A DNA stretch of 64,000 nucleotides from Atherix ibis. Lineage: Eukaryota > Arthropoda > Insecta > Diptera > Athericidae. Shown here one piece after another: positions 35,837-47,744 of the stretch (position 1 is its first letter; the number at the start of each line of letters is the position of its first letter). Under the pieces are notes generated by a model. The model was not told the DNA's origin and made no database searches. It saw only the letters and a program-made list of their open reading frames with translations. The stretch covers positions 58,417,920-58,481,919 of the forward strand of contig OY282606.1 in the NCBI GenBank assembly GCA_958298945.1, in the 5' to 3' direction. The translations under genes and the position numbers were made by a program.

Positions 35837-38539
35837 ATGTTCTCGTCAACCGATAAATCCCTATCCATCCTTCTCTGGAATGCTAACGGACTGACTTTAC
35901 ACCGACAAGAACTAGACATTCTCTTACACAACAAACGCATAGACGTTGCACTGATTACAGAAACTCACTTTACGTCCAGGTCGTTTTTTGCTATACGTGA
36001 CTACAAAACATACAGAACTGACCATCCAGACAACACAGCACACGGTGGAACTGCCATCCTTATTAGAAATTCCTTAAATCATTCCTTCCACTCACAAACT
36101 GCCACCGAATCCCTTCAGTCAATAGTTATTACCCTTCAATGTAAATCCTTTACCTTTAACGTTGCATCTGTTTATTGTCCTCCAAATGAAAAATTAACTC
36201 CCATACAATTTGATTCCTTCTTCAAATCAATTGGAAAATCCTTCATCGCGGGAGGAGATTATAATGCCAAGCACCCTAAATGGGGTTGCCGTGTTTCGAA
36301 TCCCCGAGGAAAGATTCTCCAAAAACTCCTCTCCCATACCACTCTTGAGGTCCTATCTCCTCCCACGCCCACATATTGGCCGACCAGTGTCAGAAACCTT
36401 CCCGATATTCTAGACTATTTCATAACCACACCCATACATTCCATTAATACTTCCATAGATACACTCCTTGACCTGAATTCCGACCATTCCCCTGTTCTCC
36501 TAACACTAGACACTTCTCCTTCTTTAAAATCCTTTCCTGCCAAACTTGTAAATGGGAAAGTTGATTGGGACATTTTTAGACAAAACTTAGACCAACAGAT
36601 TCATTTACAACAAAGCCTTAAGAACGTACAAGAAATAGACGATGCCGTAAACGACTTGACTGTTTGCATACAGAACTCAATCACTAACGCCCACATAACT
36701 CATAACAAACCAACCATACGAGAACATGACTATAATCTTCCGCAAAAAATTCGCAGCTTGATAAGCGAGAAACGTCGAGCCAGGGCCCAGTGGCAACGTT
36801 CAAGAATGCCAAATGAGAAGAAAAAACTGAACCAACTACAACGAGAACTGAAACAAGAAATAATTAATTATAACAACGAACGATTTACTGAATACACAGA
36901 ATCACTGACAACTAATAAATCACTCTGGACAGCTACCCGACGAATTCTCAAATACAAAACAGCTACACACCCGCTCCGGAATACCGACGGAACCTGGGCA
37001 AAAACAGATAAACAGAAAGCCGACATCTTCGGCAAACACTTAGAAAACATCTTTAAGCCTCACGAAGATGTCCAAGACATTCTGCATGACGAACAAATAT
37101 TCCGACAAATATCAACTCAGTTGCCCATAAGTCCACCTCCTAAGTTTTTCACTCCTTCCGAAGTTAAATTCACAATAGAACACCTTTCCAATAAAAAAGC
37201 CCCAGGATATGACCTAATAACTTCAGAAATCCTGAAACAAATTTCCAAAAAAACTATCGTCCTTATAACCTATATTTATAATAGTATCCTCCGCACATCA
37301 TTTTTTCCTTCCCTGTGGAAGTTTTCCATAATTAAGATGATCCCAAAACCCAATAAGCCCAAAAATCTTCCTACCTCATATAGACCTATAAGCCTCCTTC
37401 CCATGTTATCAAAAATCCTAGAAAAATTAATCCTAAAACGCCTTTATCCCATTTTTGAAACCGAGGGTGTCATTCCTCAGCATCAGTTTGGATTTCGACC
37501 TGAGCATTCCACTATCCAGCAGTGTCATCGCGTAGTCGACTACATAGCGTGTTCGCTAGAGCGAAAGGAATACTGCCCAGGCGTGTTTCTTGACATTTCG
37601 CATGCTTTCGACCGTGTATGGCACCCTGGATTGCTTTGGAAGTTGCAGCGAGTCCTACCCTCGAGTTATTTCCACATCCTTAAATCTTATCTCTCAGACC
37701 GATATTTTCAGGGAGCTGAAAATATGGAGTACTCTGACATTTATCCAATTTCCGCCGGTGTCCCCCAAGGAAGTATCCTAGGTCCTATCCTATATAACAT
37801 TTATACCCATGACATTCCTTGCCACAACAACATCCTAACCGCAACATATGCTGATGATACAGCCATCCTGACATATCACAAAGATCCTTCCACAGCCATT
37901 AGTATCCTTCAGAACCATATCCACTCCTTAGAAACTTGGTTCAAAAGGTGGAGAGTGAAGGTAAATGAGCAAAAATCTGCTCATGTAACTTTCACACTCT
38001 GCCGAGAACAAATTCCCGACATAACCCTAAACGGCAGTATTATTCCACAAAAAAATAGCGTACGTTACCTTGGACTTATATTCGACAAACGGTTAACCTG
38101 GAACCTTCATACGAAAACTAAAAGACGTGAACTTAACGGACGATACAAACAATTCTTACGTCTCCTAGACAGCAAATCGAAACTTACAACAACAAGTAAA
38201 CTATTACTGTACAATACGGTTCTGAAACCAATATGGACATATGGTCTAGAACTTTGGGGTTCGACTAAGCATTCCAACTCCCTTCCAATCCAATCCCTAC
38301 AATCCCGAATCCTTCGTAAAATTGTCAATGCCCCCTTTTATGTGCGAAACACTGTTATCCACCGTGACCTAAATGTTCCATTTGTTCGTGAACTATGCAT
38401 CTCCCGATATAAAAAATTCCATTCGCACCTATCCTTCCACCCTAATCCTTTAGGAAGGGAACTTTTCACTCCCACCCTTCCAGTATACACCCATCGACGT
38501 TTAAAACGGCGATGGCCGAGAGATTATTTAAAATTATAA
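35837..38539 (+). CDS. LINE ORF2, endonuclease-reverse transcriptase
   Basis: This 900-residue protein nicks target DNA and primes reverse transcription of the LINE RNA there. Residues 1 to about 230 form an apurinic-type endonuclease: LLWNANGL, ITETHFTSRS, VYCPPN, GGDYNAKHPKWGC (one residue off the usual GDFNAHH) and SDHSPVLL. Reverse transcriptase follows: KKAPGYDLIT near residue 453, YRPISLLPMLSKILEKLI, FGFRPEHSTIQQ near 551, PQGSILGPILYNIYTHDIP, and the catalytic ATYADDTAIL near 671. A Jockey-type C-terminal tail ends KRRWPRDYLKL. No stop or frameshift is seen. The ATG lies directly after the ORF1 stop and in the same frame. Confidence 0.95.
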   Translation: MFSSTDKSLSILLWNANGLTLHRQELDILLHNKRIDVALITETHFTSRSFFAIRDYKTYRTDHPDNTAHGGTAILIRNSLNHSFHSQTATESLQSIVITLQCKSFTFNVASVYCPPNEKLTPIQFDSFFKSIGKSFIAGGDYNAKHPKWGCRVSNPRGKILQKLLSHTTLEVLSPPTPTYWPTSVRNLPDILDYFITTPIHSINTSIDTLLDLNSDHSPVLLTLDTSPSLKSFPAKLVNGKVDWDIFRQNLDQQIHLQQSLKNVQEIDDAVNDLTVCIQNSITNAHITHNKPTIREHDYNLPQKIRSLISEKRRARAQWQRSRMPNEKKKLNQLQRELKQEIINYNNERFTEYTESLTTNKSLWTATRRILKYKTATHPLRNTDGTWAKTDKQKADIFGKHLENIFKPHEDVQDILHDEQIFRQISTQLPISPPPKFFTPSEVKFTIEHLSNKKAPGYDLITSEILKQISKKTIVLITYIYNSILRTSFFPSLWKFSIIKMIPKPNKPKNLPTSYRPISLLPMLSKILEKLILKRLYPIFETEGVIPQHQFGFRPEHSTIQQCHRVVDYIACSLERKEYCPGVFLDISHAFDRVWHPGLLWKLQRVLPSSYFHILKSYLSDRYFQGAENMEYSDIYPISAGVPQGSILGPILYNIYTHDIPCHNNILTATYADDTAILTYHKDPSTAISILQNHIHSLETWFKRWRVKVNEQKSAHVTFTLCREQIPDITLNGSIIPQKNSVRYLGLIFDKRLTWNLHTKTKRRELNGRYKQFLRLLDSKSKLTTTSKLLLYNTVLKPIWTYGLELWGSTKHSNSLPIQSLQSRILRKIVNAPFYVRNTVIHRDLNVPFVRELCISRYKKFHSHLSFHPNPLGRELFTPTLPVYTHRRLKRRWPRDYLKL

Positions 38540-38658
38540 AATAAAATTACCCTGTTCTAGAGGTAACATCGATGGGTGTTTTCCTCCACATGTCTTCATG
38601 TCCTTGTATATTTCCATAAAAAATCTGCTTGTTACTAGCATAAGTAGTTGTAGATATC

Positions 38659-38690
<32 letters not shown>

Positions 38691-38695
<5 letters not shown>

Positions 38696-38906
38696 ACCGT
38701 TGGTTTGGCTTCTTTACTTGATCTGTATATTATTTTGAAACAATAACGTGTCCTCAATAAATTCTCATTGCGCGTGTATAAATATAATTATTTTGTATTA
38801 ATTAGTAGGCTTATTATCGATCTAATTCATAGTAGACTTATTATCGTTCTAATTCGTGTTTTGTATTATTTGAATTTAATTTAATTCATGTCGAAATCTG
38901 TCAGCA
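38691..38906. repeat. Inverted spacer unit, right part, upstream of asp copy B
   Basis: After the LINE target duplication, the spacer continues as the reverse complement of 47745-47960, leading straight to the asp exon 1 of copy B. The LINE tail is thus about 215 bases from the copy B start codon. Confidence 0.85.
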
Positions 38907-41900
38907 ATGAGTGCTTTTGAAGTATAAACTATAGCAAATAAGATATGCCAATTTGTACACTATTTTTATTAATTTGTTTATATTGTAGGTGAGTGTTACT
39001 CCGACAAGAGAGAAAATAAATCGAAAGAATGAAAATCGAGAACCGACAATTGTGGTTTTGGCCCCATTTTCCGCTAAAGCTACAGTTACTTTTGAAGATG
39101 TTCCTGTTACAAAATGTGCGCGTCGTATTATTTGCATCCAAAATCCATCTAATGACGATATAAAGGTATATTAAATTTTATCCTTACCAAATAATCATGA
39201 ACTGTTTGCTCGTATTTCCTGCACTTTCATAGAGTTTATTATGGAAATACAAAAACATTTTAAAGTGTATATTTGAATAGCATTCTTTATTAATTCCGCT
39301 AGTTCCATTTATAATTGCTTCCAATAATTTTTTTTCTCCTTGCGTCCAATTGCACACATAGATTAATGTAAACCTTTATTGAATATATTTTAAACAAATA
39401 GTGCCATTTATACGTGTATGAATATCCAATTAAATTATAAGCAAAAACTATCGAAATTAGGTTTAGTCCTACTAAACGCAGTACAGATAGTTGATAATAA
39501 TAACCAAATGCTGATGAACAAAATCTGATGATATACTATTGCTGATTTAAATTTATTTTTGAGTTTGGAATTTCTCTTAAAATTAATCTTTGGTTAAGTA
39601 GGGAATTGAGGTTTTCCTAAGTTAATTTTAACTAAGCGATTTAGAGTCTACCAATAAAATATTTAAAATTAAGCAAATTTTTACAACCCATTTTAAAGAA
39701 ACTTTAAAGACGTAGTAAAATATAAAATGCATATTTTCTTATGAATATAATTTAAGGTAATGGTGACAAAATGTATAAAACCTGAATAAAATATTACGTT
39801 AGAGTGGACTTCAAACTTTCTAAAAGCAAACAGTGAAATTCAAATGGAAATTGTATGGAGTCCAGTTAAAGTAGTTACATGTAAGGAGACAATTCAAATT
39901 ACGGATAGTCGAAATTTTAAAAAAGATATTTCGGTCATTTTAAAATCATCAAAAGCAATACAAAAAGTAATTCTATTATTCGTCATTTCTAAAATGCTTA
40001 TGGATTAATAATTTTATTTAACATTTTTCTTCTAGCAGAAATTGAAAGCAGGCTTTAAACATGGAATCACTTATCAAGCCAAAAATATAAAGTTTAAAAC
40101 ACCATCGCCATCTAAAACGAAGTCGTCCACAATTGTTAAACGATTACCAAATGAAAAATCCATAATGAATTCAAACAATTATAAAACTTCTCCGTTGTCA
40201 ACTAGAAATGATTATTGTAATACAGAAAATCGATCAGTTATTACGTCGAAAGATACAATTGGAAAAGAAAATTATAGCCCGGTAACACCAACAAATGTTT
40301 CGTCTCTTTTTGAGGATATAAAATTCACACCATTATCGGCAGTAAAAACTAGAAATAATCTAGATTATTTAGCCTCACTTCCAACTCCAGTGTATAGAGT
40401 CAAAGTCGAGGCAGGCATTACAAATCCAGACATTAAAAGTAAAGTTCAACCGAAGCGATTATCGACAATAATGTCTCCAGAGGATAATCGGAAGGTAGAA
40501 TATTCAAAAATTACATTATCTGCTGGTCAGAAAACTAGTGAATCGATAACGTTAATGCAACAGAAATTAGTTAGTTCACCTAATAATCATATTGCGGTTG
40601 CGCCAACTGTGTTTAGTAAAGAACATTACTTTTCGAATGATAATGACTTTATTGATGGATTTTGCCAATTACCAGCCAAGACCCAAATTAATAAAACCTT
40701 TGATCTAAAAACTGAAAAGCATGATATTAGTTATGAGATCTCTTCAACGGAAGCATCGCCAGCTAAACGGAAAGAGTCGGACTCAGCGCAAACAGAATTA
40801 GTTCCTTTAAATCGTACTACTACAATTGATAATTCTAAAATATTATCTATTATTGAAGAAGAGGTGTTAGAAGTTAAGACGAAAAATTTGCAGCAAACAT
40901 TCAATATAACAGGAAATAAAATTATGGGAGAAGAAGACATAAAACGTGATGTGCAATTAGTGTGTACTCCTCTCCGTACATATTCTGAATCTTTGAAAGA
41001 TTTATCGCAACTATCTCCTCAGTTTCGACTTGGTACTTGTAATCAAGGTTCTTTGCCAAATCTTAATGATTTGGATACAATTGATCCTATTGAAAGTAAT
41101 CGCTATTATCAACAGCATGACATTAAAGATTTGTTCAAACAAACTAATTTAGATGAATCCGTGGATATTACTACTAGTATGGTTAGTAATCATGAGGAAA
41201 TTTTTAACCATAACGAAATCCTGGCACAATCAAGTCGTTTTAATATTAATGAAGTTGGCATTAAAAGTAATGTATTAACTTCAGTAACCAGTTCAAATAC
41301 GAAATGCTACTATCGAAAATATACATCAACACCAGGAATTAAATATGAATGTGGTGAATCCATTTCTGAACGGCACAAACGAACAAGAGAAATTTCTGCA
41401 GGATCACCAAATTCGTCTAATAATTATTTGGCTATTGATCGTTCTAATCAATCGGCGGTATGTATGGCAGTATCACCACCAAAACGCACTAAATTCAATG
41501 AAGACCTTAAATGTTTTATGTCAAATCCACAAAGTACGAAAAGCAACGTTAATACATGGTCACGAAGAAAACCAAAAAAAGTGAGAGCAACAAATACTCT
41601 GTGTTTGAAAGTTCCAATTACACCTCGGAAAGTTACTGAGGAACGAAAAGTTTTGTATGATTCGCACCTATTTCTACAGACAGTTATCAATCCTGATCCG
41701 TTTGCAGCTACAACAACTTGTGATCCATTCCTAACAGCCACAATGTATCTTGATGAGAGGTCGCTACTGAAGCATGAAATGGAATTCAAGAAATGGTTAA
41801 ATGCTTTAGTCACAATTCCAGCCGAGTTTGATTTTAATAAAAAAATCGACGTTGGTCGCTTATTCCATGAGATTAGAAATAAAGATGTCTCCCTGGCACC

Positions 41901-44900
41901 TAGTAAAGAGGAACGGTCAATGAGCTATTTGACAAAATCTCGTATGGATAGCTTGCGCTTCGCAGCGGTCCAATTATTCATGAGTGAAGAAATGCGTGAA
42001 CCGTGTTCTAGAGTAGCAGTTTGTATCAACAAGAAACTTATTGAAATGCGTAAAGATCGTGACCTGCATTTGGACGTTGTTCTACAACGTTATATACTCG
42101 AGTTGCTGCTGTTCTTTAATCCTTTATGGCTGCGAATTGGCTTAGAAGCAGTTTTTGGTGAAATTGTGGGAATGAGTTCGAACAGTGATATAGTCGGACT
42201 TAGTACTTTTATATTGAATCGTCTTTTTCGCGATAAATATATTGAACAAAATTATACTCGTGCTTATACGTTTTCTAAAGAATATTCTGAGCATATAAAG
42301 AAGTTCACATTACAAAAAATTTTGTTTTTGCTTTTGTTTCTTGACAAAGCGAAAGCAAAGCGAATTATACGTCATAATCCATGTTTGTTTGTGAAGACTT
42401 CACCATACAAGGAGACACGGGAAATTTTGATCCGTTTCTCTTCTGAACTTCTAGCGAGTATGGGAGACATTACAAGAAATTTAAAACGTTTTGGATATGT
42501 TCTTACACATAAACAGACTTTCCTTGATGAATTTAACTATGCATTCAATAACATCGCAGTAGATATGCGTGATGGGATTCGATTAACACGAGTTATGGAG
42601 ATAATCTTACTAAAAGATGGTCTAACACAACAACTTCGCGTACCGGCAATATCTCGACTTCAACGAATTTTCAATGTAAATTTGGCACTGAAAGCATTAT
42701 CCGATGCAAGTTTTGAACTAAAAGGTGATATAACTGCAGCGGATATTGTCGACGGGCACCGCGAGAAGACGCTCTCTTTATTATGGCAGATTATTTACAA
42801 ATTTCGTGCACCAATATTTAATGAAGCTGCAAATGTTATCCAACAATGGTGGCGAAAATCTTGGCTTAAAACCATAATTCGAAGGCGAATCCAACATAAA
42901 ATACAAATGCGCAGACACAACGCAGCGGTGGTTATTCAATCTACGTTTCGTGGTTGCATGGCACGTCGATTTGTCGATATATTCAAGGCAGAACGCGTTG
43001 ATGCAGCTATTTGTCTTCAAAAGTATGTTCGTCGTTTTGTAGCACAAATACGATTCCAACGAATTGTTTTTAGTACAATCACGATTCAACGTTGGTATCG
43101 ATCTTCATATTCAACTCGAATAATAAGGTATACGTACATGCAATTAAGGCAAAGCACTGTTAAAATTCAAATATGGTATCGAAGAATTCTGTTTTCTCGC
43201 AAGCTAACAGCTTGCATTCCTATAATAAGGGATGCAAAAGTGCAAGCACGGCTTCAGTATGAAAAGGCCATCGTAATTCAAAGATGCTTTAAATCGTATA
43301 TAACTCGAAAAAAGTTCCGATTAATGGTCCAAGGAGTAGTAAACTATCAACGGAATTTCAAATTGAGATCCAAAAGTGCTATTAAAATTCAATCACTATT
43401 CCGAATGATTTCCATACGTAGCAAATACTTGTCTTTAAAGAGAAGTGCAATCGTCGTACAGAGGAAATGGCGAGCTATTATATCGATACGATTGCATCGA
43501 AATGAATTCATAAAGGTATGTCAAGCCACAAAAACTATTCAAGTTTACTTTAGAGGCTATACTAAAATGCGCGTCGAACGAACACAATACATTCTTTTGC
43601 GAAATAATGCTATTAAAATTCAAACGTATTACCGATCATATAAAATAATGAAGCATATGCGATCTGAATTCTTAGAAATTCGCATGAAAATAATTTTGAT
43701 CCAACAAGTCTGGCGTGCAACTTTAGATATGCGTTCATCGCAAAAAAAATACTTGGAAAAACGAGCAGCTATTATAAAAATACAACGATATTTCCGAGGT
43801 CAACAATTGATGCGCGCGCAATACAAAGATTATAATGCATTGAAACATGCTGCAAGTGCCCTACAAATGCACTATCGAGCACATCGTGAAATGAAGGCTA
43901 TCAGGGCTCAATTTATGTTAATTAAATCCAGAACAATAACGCTTCAACGGAAGTGGCGAGCAACGTTACTTGCTAGGCGTGTGAGATGTGATTTTCTCTG
44001 GATGCAGTACTATACTATAGCAATTCAGAGACGATTCCGAGCCAATTGCATGATGAAGAAAGAATTGGAACATTTCACACTAGTTAAACACTATGGCGTT
44101 GTTGTTCAACAACGATTTAGAGCAAACTTACTGATGAAGATAACCAGATCTACATACATAAGGAAGAGACAATCAGCTATTCGGATTCAGCAATATTTTC
44201 GTGGTTACATTGCAATGAAATTGCAGCGCGCTAAGTATGTAGAAATCCGTCAAGCTGTTTTATGTATTCAACAGCACTACCGAGGATACAACGTAGCAAG
44301 GAAAGTTTATGCTGGATATATAAAACTGCGATGGGCATCGATCGTTATACAAAGGCACTTCCGTACTTATCTGGCGGCAAGAAAAGCTCGTAGATCTTAC
44401 TTACTTTTACGGTCAGCTGCAATTGTCCTTCAGCAAAGATATCGTGCGCATTTATCGATGAAAATTTTGTACAAGAAGTACATGTGCATGCGCAGTTCTG
44501 CAATTTGTATTCAGATAAGATTTCGTAGTCATTTACTACGTAAACAGACTCAATTGTCTTATATTAAGTTAAAAAATGCTGTAATTATAATGCAATGCCG
44601 ATATAGGGCAATTAAAAGCATGAGGAAGGCTAGAGATAATTACAGAAAAATTAAAACTGCTTGCGAAATTATTCAGCGGCAATTTAGATCTAGTAAATTA
44701 ATGAAAATTCAGCGAGCAGAATATTTACGACAACGAAATGCCACGTGCATATTGCAAAGTTATTATAGGGCGCACCTGCTAAGAAATATTGAATATGACA
44801 ATTACCATCGTTATCGGAATGCTGTCGTAGTGGTTCAAACGAGATTTAGAGCTAATTGCGAAATGCGAAAGGCAAGGGATAATTATACAATTTTACGTTC

Positions 44901-46259
44901 TGTAACTCTCTTTCTACAGCGTAGTTATAGAGCGAAGAAAAAAATGGAAATGGCTCGATCACTCTTCCAGAAAAAACGTAATGCCTTAATTGTAATTCAA
45001 CGCTATTATAGAGCGACAGTTTGTATGCGAAAGGAACATATTTATTATGAAAAGCTCAAATGGGCAGTGAAAGTTTGTCAAATACGCTATCGGGCTAAAA
45101 GACAAATGGAAGTTTCCCGAACTACTTTCACTAGAACATATGACGCTATTTTACATATTCAACGATGGTATAAGTCAACAAAATCAATGCAAACTGCTCA
45201 GTATGAATACCGAAAGACAAGAGAAGCAATAATCATCATTCAACGGCAATTCCGTAGTTTTCTGGTCGCGCGTTCCGTTAGGGAAGAATTTGTGTCTATT
45301 CGGAAGTCTATTGTCATTATTCAAAGGCGCTATCGAGCTTGGCAATTAATGCGTGCTAAGACAGAAGAGTTTCTGGAATTCAAACGTAAAGTAATCATAA
45401 TTCAACGTTACTTTAGAACATATCTTATGAAGAAGACACAAAGAAAACAATTTTTAGAATTGAAACAGGCTGCAGGTATTATTCAGCGCCGTTTTAAAGC
45501 ACTATTAATGATGCGCAAACAGAGAGACGAATATTTAAGAATTCTGCAGAACACACGGACAATCCAAATACGATTTCGGGCATTGGTGGAGATGCGGATA
45601 CAAAGACAAACTTTTTTGCATTTGAAAACAGCCACAGTTTGCATTCAGCGACAGTTCAGGTCTATTCTTATAGCAAGAAAAGCCCGTGCTTCATTCCTTT
45701 TACTGAAGAAAAACGTTCTAGTATTGCAGAGACGATTCCGTGCGAGATGTGAAATGCTTAAAATTCACAATCAATATTTATTGATTCGTTCATTAGTGAT
45801 TAATCTGCAACGGAGTTATAGAAACAAGAAGCAAATGCTGGAAACGAGACAACAATTTCTGAAACTGAGATGTACAACCGTGCTCATTCAGCGAAGATTT
45901 CGAAGCATACTTCAGGCTCGACAGGATAGACGAAACTTCAAGGAGGTTCAAAGATCGGTAATTGGTATCCAGGCTCGTATCCGCGGAGTGTTGGCCCGGA
46001 AGCGTTTCTTGGAAAATATGACACCTGAACGGCGAGAGCAAATTAAACGCGAAAAAGCTGCCAAATCTATTCAGGCAGCATGGCGCGGTTACTTAGTGCG
46101 CAAAGTAGCTGCCGGTTGGAAAATAAAAATGATAAGACGCAATATAAAAGAATTAGCGCATAAGGCGAAACCCTGTAACACACTTCGATATAAGATTTGT
46201 GCTTCCATCAAATTTCTAAAGGGGCGTTTTAATATACAGGATGCACTATGCAATTTGTT
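38907..46259 (+). pseudogene. asp: asp copy B: nonsense in exon 3, 3' end lost
   Basis: Exons as in D: exon 1 38907-38921 (MSAFE), exon 2 38989-39165, exon 3 39757-39966, exon 4 from 40039 to the break at 46259; all splice sites look normal. In exon 3 the codon after CIKPE is TAA (39787-39789), where C and D have TAC, so translation would end after about 74 residues. Exon 4 is otherwise open for 2071 codons, up to GCACTATGCAATTTGTT, then breaks into junction sequence. The final armadillo-like part and exon 5 are absent. The inner methionines are not expected to give a normal product. It has a private LLLFFNP variant. Confidence 0.93.
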
Positions 46260-46295
46260 ACACAGTTTGCATTCAGCGACAGTTCAGGTCATAAA
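46260..46295. other. Rearrangement joint with 30-bp templated insertion
   Basis: Between the end of copy B (46259) and the start of inverted copy C (46296) lie one base, then 30 bases (46261-46290, cacagtttgcattcagcgac...) identical to 45633-45662 inside an IQ-repeat codon block of copy B, then ataaa. The filler was copied from about 600 bp away in the same gene or from the matching site in another copy. Confidence 0.88.
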
Positions 46296-47744
46296 AGATT
46301 ATTTCTAGTTTTTACTGCCGATAATGGTGTGAATTTTATATCCTCAAAAAGAGACGAAACATTTGTTGGTGTTACCGGGCTATAATTTTCTTTTCCAATT
46401 GTATCTTTCGACGTAATAACTGATCGATTTTCTGTATTACAATAATCATTTCTAGTTGACAACGGAGAAGTTTTATAATTGTTTGAATTCATTATGGATT
46501 TTTCATTTGGTAATCGTTTAACAATTGTGGACGACTTCGTTTTAGATGGCGATGGTGTTTTAAACTTTATATTTTTGGCTTGATAAGTGATTCCATGTTT
46601 AAAGCCTGCTTTCAATTTCTGCTAGAAGAAAAATGTTAAATAAAATTATTAATCCATAAGCATTTTAGAAATGACGAATAATAGAATTACTTTTTGTATT
46701 GCTTTTGATGATTTTAAAATGACCGAAATATCTTTTTTAAAATTTCGACTATCCGTAATTTGAATTGTCTCCTTACATGTAACTACTTTAACTGGACTCC
46801 ATACAATTTCCATTTGAATTTCACTGTTTGCTTTTAGAAAGTTTGAAGTCCACTCTAACGTAATATTGTATTCAGGTTTTATACATTTTGTCACCATTAC
46901 CTTAAATTATATTCATAAGAAAATATGCATTTTATATTTTACTACGTCTTTAAAGTTTCTTTAAAATGGGTTGTAAAAATTTGCTTAATTTTAAATATTT
47001 TATTGGTAGACTCTAAATCGCTTAGTTAAAATTAACTTAGGAAAACCTCAATTCCCTACTTAACCAAAGATTAATTTTAAGAGAAATTCCAAACTCAAAA
47101 ATAAATTTAAATCAGCAATAGTATATCATCAGATTTTGTTCATCAGCATTTGGTTATAATTATCAACTATCTGTACTGCGTTTAGTAGGACTAAACCTAA
47201 TTTCGATAGTTTTTGCTTATAATTTAATTGGATATTCATATAAATAGCACTATTTTTTTAAAATATATTCAATAAAGGTTTACATTAATCTATGTGTGCA
47301 ATTGGACGCAAGGAGAAAAAAAATTATTGGAAGCAATTATAAATGGAACTAGCGGAATTAATAAAGAATGCTATTCAAATATACACTTTAAAATGTTTTT
47401 GTATTTCCATAATAAACTCTATGAAAGTGCAGGAAATACGAGCAAACAGTTCATGATTATTTGGTAAGGATAAAATTTAATATACCTTTATATCGTCATT
47501 AGATGGATTTTGGATGCAAATAATACGACGCGCACATTTTGTAACAGGAACATCTTCAAAAGTAACTGTAGCTTTAGCGGAAAATGGGGCCAAAACCACA
47601 ATTGTCGGTTCTCGATTTTCATTCTTTCGATTTATTTTCTCTCTTGTCGGAGTAACACTCACCTACAATATAAACAAATTAATAAAAATAGTGTACAAAT
47701 TGGCATATCTTATTTGCTATAGTTTATACTTCAAAAGCACTCAT
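46296..47744 (-). pseudogene. asp: asp copy C: 5' fragment (exons 1-3 and start of exon 4)
   Basis: Minus-strand exons: exon 1 47730-47744, exon 2 47486-47662, exon 3 46691-46900, exon 4 from 46618 cut at 46296 after KTRNN. All are open and match D, including the TAC codon lost in B. A transcript from its promoter would encode the ASH domain and about 107 residues of exon 4, then run into the junction and the antisense of copy B. It lacks the calponin-homology domain and all IQ motifs, so it cannot replace Asp. Confidence 0.92.

Larger units (their letters stand above)
34108..38690 (+). mobile_element. Near-intact Jockey-type LINE
   Basis: A 4.6-kb insertion with a 5' untranslated part, two long open frames and a poly(A) tail of about 28 bases (38663-38690). 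The target duplication atcaaccg, up to aaaatcaaccg, is visible at 34097-34107 and 38689-38699; removal restores the spacer sequence present uninterrupted at about 21257 and 47955. It lies only in the inverted block, so it came in after that block arose. Both frames are open, so it may be recently active. Confidence 0.95.

Noticed and set aside
40731..43623. Small open stretches antisense to asp exons (repeated in each copy)
   Set aside because: They recur only because the asp exons recur, have no family motifs, and are the usual shadows of a long coding exon.
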